Shown: piece by piece, positions 1 through 6,697 of the stretch
How the letters are laid out: the number at the start of each line of letters is the position of its first letter
How positions within the stretch are numbered: position 1 is the first letter of the stretch
From: Methylovirgula sp.
GTDB taxonomy: Bacteria; Pseudomonadota; Alphaproteobacteria; Rhizobiales; Beijerinckiaceae
Length of the DNA: 13,079 bases
Assembly: GCA_025356505.1 (NCBI GenBank)
Contig: JANXSV010000352.1
Coordinates: 1-13,079 of the forward strand
Direction: 5' to 3'
Position numbers and translations under genes: made by a program
The notes under the pieces: generated by a model
Seen by the model: the letters and a program-made list of their open reading frames with translations, nothing else
Databases searched by the model: none
What the model was told of the DNA's origin: nothing

Positions 1-240
1 CGGCTTGTGCGCGCCTATGGTACTTTTGCGTTCGAGATTGCGAAAGGCGCGTCGAGCTTGGCCGATATGGGCGAGAATTTCGGTTCGGATCTGACGCAAG
101 TTGAGGTTGATTATCTCATGAATAGCGAGTGGGCACTCACCGCGGAAGATGTGTTGTGGCGGCGCAGTAAGCTCGGGTTGCGGGTGAGTAACGACGATGT
201 TCAGCGGCTGCAGGGCTATATGAACGCGCGGCGAAACTGA
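1..240 (+). CDS. glpD: Glycerol-3-phosphate dehydrogenase, C-terminal end (5' partial)
   Basis: The frame is open from the first base and ends at TGA 238-240, giving 79 residues with no start in the window. The stretch EWALTAEDVLWRRSKLGLRV is the well-conserved C-terminal signature of aerobic, FAD-dependent glycerol-3-phosphate dehydrogenase (GlpD/DAO C-terminal domain). This enzyme oxidises sn-glycerol-3-phosphate to dihydroxyacetone phosphate at the inner membrane and passes electrons to quinone. Only the helical cap end is present; the FAD-binding Rossmann domain lies upstream of the window. The next gene is on the opposite strand and converges on it, so glpD is not part of the sugar-transport operon. 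No clear terminator hairpin is visible in the 168 bases that follow. Confidence 0.9.
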   Translation, partial: RLVRAYGTFAFEIAKGASSLADMGENFGSDLTQVEVDYLMNSEWALTAEDVLWRRSKLGLRVSNDDVQRLQGYMNARRN

Positions 241-408
241 GCCAACGGCGTGTAACCTCGCGCGTACTGCACATTACGTCAAGAATTAGAGCTTTCCCAA
301 AGATATAGTCATTATCACGACGGCCATTCCCGCAAAGCTGAACTCCGCTGGCAGCTACGAGGCTCTGTCAACACCGCCCATTATTGGTCGCAGGGATCAC
401 GGGTTGGC

Positions 409-1518
409 TCAGGTAGCGGTAGGAACGGAGCCCACGGAACCGCGCTCCACCAGTGGGCCGTCAACCTTATAAGTCATTGACCGGACTGGCTTTTTGTGGA
501 TGCTCAAATCCAGCAATAACTCTATTGCCCGCCGTCCCATCTCGTAATTTGGCAGGGTCAGTGTCGAGAGCGGGGGGTGGGTATAGCGCGCCAATTCCTG
601 ATCGTCATAGCCCATGATCGAGACGTCCCCAGGCACCCGCAGGCCCATCTCGCTGGCGGCTTCCATTGCGCCCATGGCCATCAGGTCATTGGCGCAGAAA
701 ATCGCGGTCGGACGCTTCGGAAGGGCCAGAAGTTCGCGGGCCATGCGATATCCTTGCAGCGGCAGCCAATCTCCTTCTCGGACCAGCTGATTATCGAATG
801 CAATGTCAGCCGTGGCGAGGGCTTGACGAAACCCCTTCAAGCGGTCAACCGCTGCATCCATCCAGACTTCGCCGTTGATAAAGCCAATACGCTGATGCCC
901 TTTGCCGATGAGATATTGCGTGGCGGCAAAGGCACCGGAAACCTCGCCCGGTACCACGCAAGGAAAGCGCCGATCTTCGGTGTAACAATTCAGGAGTACG
1001 GTGGGAATGCCGTGCAGCGCCGAGGGCGGAGACACTTTTCTGGTGAATATCGTCGAGTAAATCACGCCAATGACGTTCATGTCACTTTTAATCGCCGCTA
1101 TTGTCGCAGCTTCAAGCTCCGGGTTGGAACGGGTTACATGCGCCGCCACCAGAAATCCGGATTCCCACGCGGCGTCACGCGCGCCATCGAGGTTGACGAC
1201 TGGATGCGGGCTGGTTGAGATTTCATCAACCAGATAGGCGATTATATTGCGGTCAGCTTTAACAGGCTGAACCCGGCGCAAGCCCGGTAACTCGTAGCCA
1301 ATGTCGTGTGCTGCCCCTAAAACGCGCTCTCGCGTTACATCGGATATGCGGGCGCCGATCATCTGATTGAGCACCAGTGACACGCTCGACTGTGACACGC
1401 CTGCCAGGCGCGCAACATCGGTCATGGTCGGGCGGCTCCGCGGTGCCACGTCTTCAAGTCCGGTCGCAACTTGCAGCGAGATGCGCGAAACCTTTGATTC
1501 AGACGTGCGTTTCATCAT
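409..1518 (-). CDS. LacI-family transcriptional regulator of the adjacent sugar ABC operon
   Basis: This is a DNA-binding repressor or activator expected to sense the transported sugar. Numbered from the chosen start (369 residues), the LacI helix-turn-helix lies at about 32-51 (TMTDVARLAGVSQSSVSLVL), followed by the hinge region. A periplasmic-binding-protein-like ligand domain fills the rest, with typical C-terminal motifs (AIFCANDLMAMGAMEAASEMG and VPGDVSIMGYDD). I chose the ATG at 1516-1518 because an AAAAGGA sequence lies 11 bases upstream; a second ATG follows directly at 1513-1515. The frame stays open to an ATG at 1612-1614, but that start has no nearby ribosome site. Even from 1518 there are about 30 residues before the HTH, longer than the few residues usual in LacI. 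It is divergent from the binding-protein gene at 1846, which suggests local control. The ligand is unknown. Confidence 0.9.
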   Translation of the reverse strand: MMKRTSESKVSRISLQVATGLEDVAPRSRPTMTDVARLAGVSQSSVSLVLNQMIGARISDVTRERVLGAAHDIGYELPGLRRVQPVKADRNIIAYLVDEISTSPHPVVNLDGARDAAWESGFLVAAHVTRSNPELEAATIAAIKSDMNVIGVIYSTIFTRKVSPPSALHGIPTVLLNCYTEDRRFPCVVPGEVSGAFAATQYLIGKGHQRIGFINGEVWMDAAVDRLKGFRQALATADIAFDNQLVREGDWLPLQGYRMARELLALPKRPTAIFCANDLMAMGAMEAASEMGLRVPGDVSIMGYDDQELARYTHPPLSTLTLPNYEMGRRAIELLLDLSIHKKPVRSMTYKVDGPLVERGSVGSVPTAT

Positions 1519-1690
1519 CGGCAGTTTGGTCCTTTTGGCGAAGTCTCGTTTTTGGCCGAGTCTTAGTGTTAGCGGAGTCTTGTTGTTGCTATGCCTTGTT
1601 CCCGCCGTGCACATCAGTAGGTTCTGCCCGCAGCCTTAGAATAGATTGGTGAAGGTATGCAATGGACATGCCTGCTTGAAATGCTACTTG

Positions 1691-1708
1691 ACTGAAAATA
1701 TTATCAGT
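1691..1708. promoter_or_regulatory. 18-bp near-perfect palindrome, candidate LacI-family operator
   Basis: The sequence ACTGAAAATATTATCAGT pairs at 8 of 9 positions about its centre at 1699/1700. It lies directly downstream of, and overlaps by one base, the -10 of the predicted minus-strand promoter, where a bound repressor would block transcription of the regulator gene. The size and even symmetry suit a LacI-family dimer. The centre is AT rather than the CG seen in many LacI/GalR operators, so assignment to this regulator is inference. Confidence 0.45.
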
Positions 1709-1735
1709 AATTATATGATCAAGCAGTCATGTCAA
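1708..1735 (-). promoter_or_regulatory. Predicted sigma-70-type promoter for the LacI-family regulator
   Basis: Read on the minus strand, a perfect -35 box TTGACA (complement of 1730-1735) is followed after 16 bases by TAATTA (1708-1713). Transcription would start near 1700, inside the palindrome at 1691-1708, and run left into the regulator gene, leaving a leader of about 180 bases before the chosen start codon. The prediction rests on sequence match only. Confidence 0.45.
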
Positions 1736-1754
1736 AAAATCATTTGTCTGACAT
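1729..1754. repeat. Inverted repeat ATGTCA-N14-TGACAT between the divergent promoters
   Basis: Two 6-bp arms, ATGTCA at 1729-1734 and TGACAT at 1749-1754, are exact inverted copies 14 bases apart. The left arm overlaps the -35 box of the minus-strand promoter and the right arm ends six bases before the plus-strand -35 box. A regulator bound here could affect both directions. The short arms mean chance is possible. Confidence 0.3.
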
Positions 1755-1760
1755 TTGGGC

Positions 1761-1789
1761 TTGACTTGCTAACATTCTAGCATTTTTAT
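1761..1789 (+). promoter_or_regulatory. Predicted sigma-70-type promoter for the sugar ABC operon
   Basis: TTGACT at 1761-1766 and TTTTAT at 1784-1789 are separated by 17 bases, an ideal spacing for a housekeeping promoter. They lie about 57 bases before the start of the binding-protein gene, which has a strong GGAGG at 1834-1838. The -10 is only a partial match to TATAAT, so some activation or weak basal strength is possible. Confidence 0.45.
1767..1782. promoter_or_regulatory. Inverted repeat TGCTA-N6-TAGCA inside the operon promoter, candidate operator
   Basis: Exact 5-bp arms TGCTA (1767-1771) and TAGCA (1778-1782) flank a 6-base centre. The element exactly fills the spacer between the predicted -35 and -10 boxes of the plus-strand promoter, a classical repressor position. 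Its sequence differs from the palindrome at 1691-1708, so the two need not bind the same protein. Confidence 0.4.
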
Positions 1790-1845
1790 GTATCCGAGCC
1801 GCCAGCTCATAAAGCGGCCACAAACAGTTTCCCGGAGGAAATACC

Positions 1846-2841
1846 ATGGTCTCAACACTACGTTTCTCGATGACGCGCCGCGCGATGTTGCTCGCCAGCG
1901 TCGCAATTGCTGCCGGATCGGTTGGCATCGCCCATGCTGACGGCCTGCCGCCTTTGAAGCCAAAAGCAACATACAAGGTCGGTTTCGCGCAGACCGAAAG
2001 CAACAATCCATGGCGCTTGGCGCAAACCGCTTCCATGCAGGAAGAAGCCAAGAAGCTCGGCTGGCAGCTTGTTTACACAGACGCAGCAGGGTCCGCTGCC
2101 AAGCAGGTTGCCGACGTCAACAGCATGATTGCTCAGGGGGTCGATGCGATTTTCCTGTCCCCTCGTGAAGAAAAGCCGTTGATTCCAGCTGTCATGGCTG
2201 CGAAAAAAGCCGGTATCCCCGTGTTCCTCATCGATCGTAACGTTGATGCAACTCTGGCGAAGCCGGGCGTGGATTATGTGACCTTCATCGGCTCCGACTT
2301 CGTACTTGAAGGCAAGCAAGCTGGCGAATGGCTGGTTAAGGCAACAGGCGGCAAGGCCATCATTCTTGAACTCGAAGGCTCAACAGGATCTTCACCTGCC
2401 AATGATCGCAAGAAGGGTTTTGACGATATCATCGCTGCAAATCCGGGCATGAAAATCGTGGCGTCGCAAACGGGTGACTTTGCCCGCGACAAGGGTCGTC
2501 AGGTTGCAGAATCCCTGCTTCAGGCGCATCCGGAAGCCACCGTCATCTATGCCCACAATGATGAAATGGCGATCGGCGCTATCGCTGCCATTGAAGCTGC
2601 CGGTAAGAAGCCAGGTAAAGACATCCTGATCGTATCAATCGATGGCGAAAAGGACGGGCTGCAGGCGATCATCGACGGCAAGATGGGCGCAACTGTCGAG
2701 TGCAACCCACGCTTCGGGCCCGCAGCCTATGCTGCTGCTATCGCATATTCGAAGGGTGAAAAGATCCCTCCGACAATGGTGAACAAAGATAACTTCTACG
2801 ACATGAGCAACGCCGCTGCGAGCATCGCGACGTCTTACTGA
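1846..2841 (+). CDS. Periplasmic sugar-binding protein of ABC transporter (YtfQ-like, Peripla_BP_4 type)
   Basis: This 331-residue protein should capture a sugar in the periplasm and deliver it to the permeases encoded downstream. The N-terminus is a signal peptide: TRR at 10-12, a hydrophobic stretch at about 13-29 and a likely cut after AHA (29-31). The paired arginines make Tat export possible, though Sec is not excluded. The mature part has the two-lobed type 1 binding fold, with VGFAQTESNNPWR at 45-57, the ligand-contact region FLIDRNVD at 127-134, DRKKGF at 187-192, SQTGDF at 207-212, YAHNDEMAIGAI at 235-246 and VSIDG at 263-267. From memory these motifs closely follow E. coli YtfQ, the galactofuranose-binding protein, so a furanose ligand is a reasonable but unproven guess. 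The start is fixed by GGAGG eight bases upstream. It is the first gene of the operon. Confidence 0.93.
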   Translation: MVSTLRFSMTRRAMLLASVAIAAGSVGIAHADGLPPLKPKATYKVGFAQTESNNPWRLAQTASMQEEAKKLGWQLVYTDAAGSAAKQVADVNSMIAQGVDAIFLSPREEKPLIPAVMAAKKAGIPVFLIDRNVDATLAKPGVDYVTFIGSDFVLEGKQAGEWLVKATGGKAIILELEGSTGSSPANDRKKGFDDIIAANPGMKIVASQTGDFARDKGRQVAESLLQAHPEATVIYAHNDEMAIGAIAAIEAAGKKPGKDILIVSIDGEKDGLQAIIDGKMGATVECNPRFGPAAYAAAIAYSKGEKIPPTMVNKDNFYDMSNAAASIATSY

Positions 2842-2860
2842 TCTAACCGCTCTGCTTGAG

Positions 2861-2895
2861 GCTGGAGCCTGATATCACGTCAGGCTCCAGCTTTT
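2861..2895 (+). terminator. Strong hairpin with short T run after the binding-protein gene
   Basis: The arms GCTGGAGCCTGA (2861-2872) and TCAGGCTCCAGC (2880-2891) form a perfect 12-bp stem around a 7-base loop, followed by TTTT. It starts 20 bases after the binding-protein stop codon. As the transporter genes continue on the same strand, it probably acts as a partial terminator or an mRNA-stabilising 3' end that keeps binding protein in excess over ATPase and permeases. The T run is short, so termination may be incomplete. Confidence 0.75.
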
Positions 2896-3127
2896 GACCA
2901 TACGGGCTGAAAAGCGGGACATCGGAACAATAGCGTTTTGGCAAAAGCGGCTTCAACGCTAACCGGGCTTCGATGCGCGCGCGTTGGGGAGTTCGCGAGG
3001 CCGTTTTCGGCGCTTGCCGCATTTCGACCTGTGTGGAATGCTGCGCAATGTAACCGCCGCTTATCAAGCCTCTGTGGTGTGCATTTGGCGCATAAATGAT
3101 GACGCCTCTTTGTATTTAAGGGTTCGA
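2896..3127 (+). other. Non-coding leader between hairpin and ATPase gene, with inverted repeats
   Basis: These 232 bases are unusually long for a gap inside a sugar ABC operon. They hold an exact 7-bp inverted repeat, TAGCGTT at 2931-2937 and AACGCTA at 2955-2961, and an overlapping palindrome TTTTG-G-CAAAA at 2936-2946. Either could be a second operator or part of a leader structure. No convincing promoter or small gene is visible. The ATPase frame extends back to 2984 in this region, but that part has arginine-rich, family-unlike sequence and I treat it as untranslated. Confidence 0.4.
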
Positions 3128-4675
3128 ATGGCACTCTCTCTTTTGTCAATGCAGCGCATCAGCAAAGCATTCGGCGGTATTCCAGCCCTTTCCGCTGCTT
3201 CGTTGCAAATCGACGCCGGGGAAGTTCACGCTCTGGTCGGGCAGAACGGGGCCGGTAAATCGACCATGATCAAAATCCTCACAGGCTATTACCGCAAAGA
3301 TGCCGGTGATATCCAGTTTGACGGTGCGAGTTTCGATGTTGAGTCACCGCAAGCGGCGCAGATGGGCGGTATCAGCACGATCTATCAGGAAATCAATTTG
3401 GTTCCCTACAGATCTGTGGCGGAAAATATCTGTCTCGGGCGCGAAAAGCGTCGCTTCGGCTTATTGGACTGGCCTGCGATGTATGAAGATGCCCGGGCGC
3501 TGATTGCCCGTTTCAACATCAATATTGATGTACGCCAGCCGCTGATGAATTTTAACACTGCAACCCAGCAGATGATTGCAATTTCTAGAGCCATTGGCTT
3601 CAAGGCCAAGCTGGTGATTATGGATGAGCCGACATCCTCGCTTGATGAGCGCGAAGTGGGAGTTTTGTTCGATGTCATCCGCCAACTCAAAGCGGATGGC
3701 GTTTCGGTTATTTTTGTCAGCCACAAACTGGACGAATTGTATCAGGTTTGCGATCGCGTGACGATCATGCGTGACGGGCAGAGTGTCAAAACAGCAGCAA
3801 TGGCGGACCTCACCCAGCTTGAGCTGATTGCCGCCATGCTCGGCCGCGATATTGCGCAGGTTTCGCGCCACACGACAGCCTTTGGCGATCGCACATTCCA
3901 ATACCAGAGCGGGCCGGAAGCGCCGCTGCTCAAAGTCTCGAATCTGCGGGCGGGGCGCAAGGTCCTCGATGTCAATTTTAACATGCGGCGCGGCGAAATC
4001 ATCGGTCTGGCGGGGTTGCTCGGGGCAGGGCGCACCGAAACAGCGCGGGTTATCTTTGGCGAAGATCAGCGTCAGGGCGGCTTGGTGGAGCTCAATGGCG
4101 TCGCCTTCAATCCGCGCGATCCGGCGGACGCGATTGCGGCGGGGCTCGGCTTTTGTTCTGAAGACCGCAAGCTCGATGGCATTATTCCGGATATGAGCGT
4201 GGCGGAAAATCTCACACTTGTCTTGCTGCCGCATCTTAGCAAGGCCGGTATCGTTGATGAGACTGCCAAGGCCAAAATAGTCGAGACATTCATTGCGCGA
4301 CTGGGCGTGAAATGTTCGGGACCAAATCAGAAAATCCGTGAATTGTCTGGCGGAAACCAGCAAAAAGTGCTGCTGGCGCGGTGGCTGGCAACCAACCCGG
4401 ACTTGTTGATTCTGGATGAACCGACACGCGGTATAGATGTTGGTGCCAAGGCGGAAATTCAGAGCCTTATCAATGCTATGGCAAAGGATGGGCTTTCTGT
4501 GCTGATGATTTCCTCGGAGCTTGAAGAGGTGATCGAAGGCGCCGACCGGGTCTTTGTGCTGCGGGAGGGGCACTCCGTTGCCGAGTTCGCACATAAGGAT
4601 TTGAGCGAACAGGCGATCATGCAGGCCATGGCGTATAGCGAGCCTGCCACCACCGCAGCAGGAGCAGCATCATGA
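3128..4675 (+). CDS. Sugar ABC transporter ATPase, two fused nucleotide-binding domains (YtfR/RbsA/MglA type)
   Basis: This 515-residue cytoplasmic protein powers sugar import. Domain 1 (about 1-245) has Walker A GQNGAGKS at 38-45, a Q-loop YQE at 86-88, Walker B VIMDEP at 163-168 and the switch histidine H199 (VSH). Its signature is degenerate: NTATQQ at 143-148 replaces LSGGQ. Domain 2 (about 268-500) has a degenerate Walker A, GLLGAGRT at 296-303, with Arg302 in place of lysine. It keeps a full signature LSGGNQQ at 406-412 and Walker B LLILDEP at 426-432. This asymmetry, with one good composite ATP site, is normal for the carbohydrate ABC class. I chose ATG 3128 because AAGGG lies five bases upstream and the protein then starts at the usual family position. 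The stop overlaps the next start by four bases (ATGA), so translation is probably coupled to the permease. Confidence 0.95.
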   Translation: MALSLLSMQRISKAFGGIPALSAASLQIDAGEVHALVGQNGAGKSTMIKILTGYYRKDAGDIQFDGASFDVESPQAAQMGGISTIYQEINLVPYRSVAENICLGREKRRFGLLDWPAMYEDARALIARFNINIDVRQPLMNFNTATQQMIAISRAIGFKAKLVIMDEPTSSLDEREVGVLFDVIRQLKADGVSVIFVSHKLDELYQVCDRVTIMRDGQSVKTAAMADLTQLELIAAMLGRDIAQVSRHTTAFGDRTFQYQSGPEAPLLKVSNLRAGRKVLDVNFNMRRGEIIGLAGLLGAGRTETARVIFGEDQRQGGLVELNGVAFNPRDPADAIAAGLGFCSEDRKLDGIIPDMSVAENLTLVLLPHLSKAGIVDETAKAKIVETFIARLGVKCSGPNQKIRELSGGNQQKVLLARWLATNPDLLILDEPTRGIDVGAKAEIQSLINAMAKDGLSVLMISSELEEVIEGADRVFVLREGHSVAEFAHKDLSEQAIMQAMAYSEPATTAAGAAS

Positions 4676-5670
4676 GCGACCTCGTGCAGAGCGCTCCTAA
4701 TTCGCGCAGTTTCCGCTGGCAGGATTTCTTTGCGCGCCACGGCACTTTGATCGTGCTTTTGGCTTTGCTGGTTTTTAATATGATCGCAACGCCGAATTTT
4801 CTGTCAGTGCGGACGCTTAACGTCAATCTTACGCAGGTTGCCACCATCGTCATCGTGGCGGTGGGTATGACCATGGTGATCGCCACCGGCGGTATTGACC
4901 TTTCGGTGGGTTCGCTCATGGCCATTGCCGGGGCTTTGGCACCGCTGATTTTCCTCGGCAAAATTGTGCATTTTGGCAATATCTATGTTGCCGTCGCCGT
5001 TGCTATGGTGGTGTCCGTGTTGGTTGCGGGTGCCTTCGGCTGGTTCAACGGCTGGCTGATCACGCATTTTAAAATTCAGCCGATCATCGCCACCCTGGTT
5101 TTGTTCATAGCCGGGCGCGGCATTGCGCAGGTTGTTACCAACGGAAATTTGCAAGCTTTCAAAGTGCCGCAGTTCCAGTTTATCGGGCTCGACCGCTGGT
5201 TCGGCATTCCCGTGCAGGTGATCGTCATGATCATTCTGGTGGCTGCGGCCACCTGGACGATGCGGAACACCTTGTTCGGGCGGCAGATCTTGGCCGTTGG
5301 CGGAAATGAGCGCGCGGCGCGGCTCTGCGGTATGCCGGTCAGTAAAACCAAACGATGGGTCTATTTCATCAGCGGTATCTGTGCAGGTATCGCCGGACTT
5401 GTGGTGATTGCGATCAATTCTTCGAGCGATGCCAATCTCGTCGGCCTCGGCATGGAACTCGATGCGATTGCGGCTGTGGCCGTTGGCGGCACGTCGTTGA
5501 GCGGCGGGCGCGCTTCGGTGCTTGGCACCTTGATGGGAGCGCTCATCATCCAGCTTGTGCGCTTTACTTTGTTGGCCAATGGCATTCCGGACGCGGCGGC
5601 GCTGGTTGTGAAGGCGGCGATCATCGTCGCGGCTGTGTGGTTGCAGCGCCAGAACGGAGCCCGTGCATGA
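4672..5670 (+). CDS. Sugar ABC transporter permease 1 (YtfT/RbsC-type, BPD_transp_2)
   Basis: This 332-residue inner-membrane protein forms half of the translocation channel. After a polar N-terminus there are about eight to ten hydrophobic segments, the first at about 24-40. The family hallmark GMTMVIATGGIDLSVGSLMA lies at about 65-84. The cytoplasmic loop TLFGRQILAVGGNERAARL, which contacts the ATPase, lies at about 200-218. A second conserved stretch, AIAAVAVGGTSLSGG, lies near residues 265-280. Its start overlaps the ATPase stop and its own stop overlaps the next permease start (ATGA both times), so the three genes are a tightly coupled unit. Its order and motifs match YtfT in the E. coli galactofuranose system, but permease sequence alone does not give the substrate. 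Confidence 0.94.
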   Translation: MSDLVQSAPNSRSFRWQDFFARHGTLIVLLALLVFNMIATPNFLSVRTLNVNLTQVATIVIVAVGMTMVIATGGIDLSVGSLMAIAGALAPLIFLGKIVHFGNIYVAVAVAMVVSVLVAGAFGWFNGWLITHFKIQPIIATLVLFIAGRGIAQVVTNGNLQAFKVPQFQFIGLDRWFGIPVQVIVMIILVAAATWTMRNTLFGRQILAVGGNERAARLCGMPVSKTKRWVYFISGICAGIAGLVVIAINSSSDANLVGLGMELDAIAAVAVGGTSLSGGRASVLGTLMGALIIQLVRFTLLANGIPDAAALVVKAAIIVAAVWLQRQNGARA

Positions 5671-6659
5671 CACAGAGCATCACTCCCACCGGCTCGCAAG
5701 GCATCAGCAAGACGATCATGAATGGCCTTGGCCGGCATGGTGTGGTTCTGGCGCTGGCGCTATTGCTGCTGTTTGGCGCGGTCCGCTACGAGCATTTTCT
5801 CGGTCTGTTCAATATCTCGACTGTGCTGCGCTATAATTCCATGTTCGCCCTGGTGGCGCTCGGCATGTGTTTTGTCATCATGACCGGCGGTATTGATCTT
5901 TCGGTCGGGTCAACGGCTGCGCTGGGCAGCGTGGTCGCGGCTTTGCTCAGTCCGTACGGCGTCATAATCGGGACCTTGGGCGGGGTATTCGCCGGCCTTG
6001 TCATCGGCTGTATCAACGGGCTCATCGTTACGCGGCTGCGCATATTGCCCTTCATCACCACGCTTGCCACCATGCTTGCCGCCAGCGGCAGTGCTTTGCT
6101 GCTGTCGAAAAACCAGTCCGTATCCGTATCCTATGAGAGCGGCTTTACTGAACTGGGGCAGGGAGATTTTCTGAATCTGCCAATCCCGGCGATCATCGCG
6201 GGCGTATTTTATATCATCGCGTCGCTGGTGCTGAACTTAACCAGTACCGGGCGCACCGTGCTGGCCATTGGCGGCAATGAGGATGCCTCACGCCTGATGG
6301 GTCTGCGCACAGACCGGATCAAATTTCTGGTCTATTTGGCAAGCGGCGGTTTGGCCGGTTTGGCGGGGGTGATTCTGGCGTCCCAATTTGGCGCGGGCCA
6401 GCCTATCGAGGGTGTTGGATGGGAATTATTTGCCATCGCCTCGGTCGTGGTGGGCGGAACATTGCTCACCGGGGGCGTAGGTTCGGTGGGAGCCACTCTA
6501 GCAGGCGTCCTGCTTCTCGGCCTGATTTTCAATATCCTGAACTTCGAAAATGGCCTCGGCTGGATTAGCCTGTCGGCCTATTGGCAGTCGGTCATCCGCG
6601 GACTTTTCCTGCTGGTCGTGGTTATTCTGCAAGCGCGATTATCCCGCCCAAATGACTGA
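5667..6659 (+). CDS. Sugar ABC transporter permease 2 (YjfF/RbsC-type, BPD_transp_2)
   Basis: This 330-residue inner-membrane protein is the presumed heterodimer partner of permease 1. It carries the same hallmarks: GMCFVIMTGGIDLSVGSTAA, the ATPase-contact loop TGRTVLAIGGNEDASRLMG and AIASVVVGGTLLTGG. The start is ATG 5667, which overlaps the stop of permease 1 by four bases; the frame is also open back to 5355, but that part runs through permease 1 and has no membrane character. Two different permeases behind one fused ATPase is the arrangement seen in ytfT-yjfF, unlike ribose or galactose systems with one homodimeric permease. The oxygenase gene follows 38 bases later. Confidence 0.94.
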   Translation: MTQSITPTGSQGISKTIMNGLGRHGVVLALALLLLFGAVRYEHFLGLFNISTVLRYNSMFALVALGMCFVIMTGGIDLSVGSTAALGSVVAALLSPYGVIIGTLGGVFAGLVIGCINGLIVTRLRILPFITTLATMLAASGSALLLSKNQSVSVSYESGFTELGQGDFLNLPIPAIIAGVFYIIASLVLNLTSTGRTVLAIGGNEDASRLMGLRTDRIKFLVYLASGGLAGLAGVILASQFGAGQPIEGVGWELFAIASVVVGGTLLTGGVGSVGATLAGVLLLGLIFNILNFENGLGWISLSAYWQSVIRGLFLLVVVILQARLSRPND

Positions 6660-6697
6660 GATTTTTGTTTTAAGAGCCTGATGCAAAGGAGCGCGCC

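Noticed and set aside
577..1218. A 213-codon open frame on the plus strand
   Set aside because: It is antisense to the LacI-family regulator, which has a complete helix-turn-helix and ligand domain; the plus-strand product has no recognisable motif.
2984..3127. A longer N-terminus for the ATPase starting at 2984
   Set aside because: The extra 48 residues do not resemble the family and no ribosome site supports them. The ATG at 3128 has AAGGG five bases upstream and gives the normal length.
3461..4594. A 377-codon open frame on the minus strand
   Set aside because: It lies opposite the ABC ATPase gene, whose Walker and signature motifs are clear. The antisense product is rich in His, Arg and Cys with no recognisable domain, typical of a shadow frame.
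5355..5666. A longer N-terminus for permease 2 starting at 5355
   Set aside because: It would run through the permease 1 gene in another frame and encode a Cys/Arg-rich stretch. The ATGA overlap start at 5667 is far better.
4804..5673. A 289-codon open frame on the minus strand
   Set aside because: It lies opposite permease 1 and encodes a His/Arg/Asp-rich product with no family motif, as expected from the antisense of hydrophobic codons.
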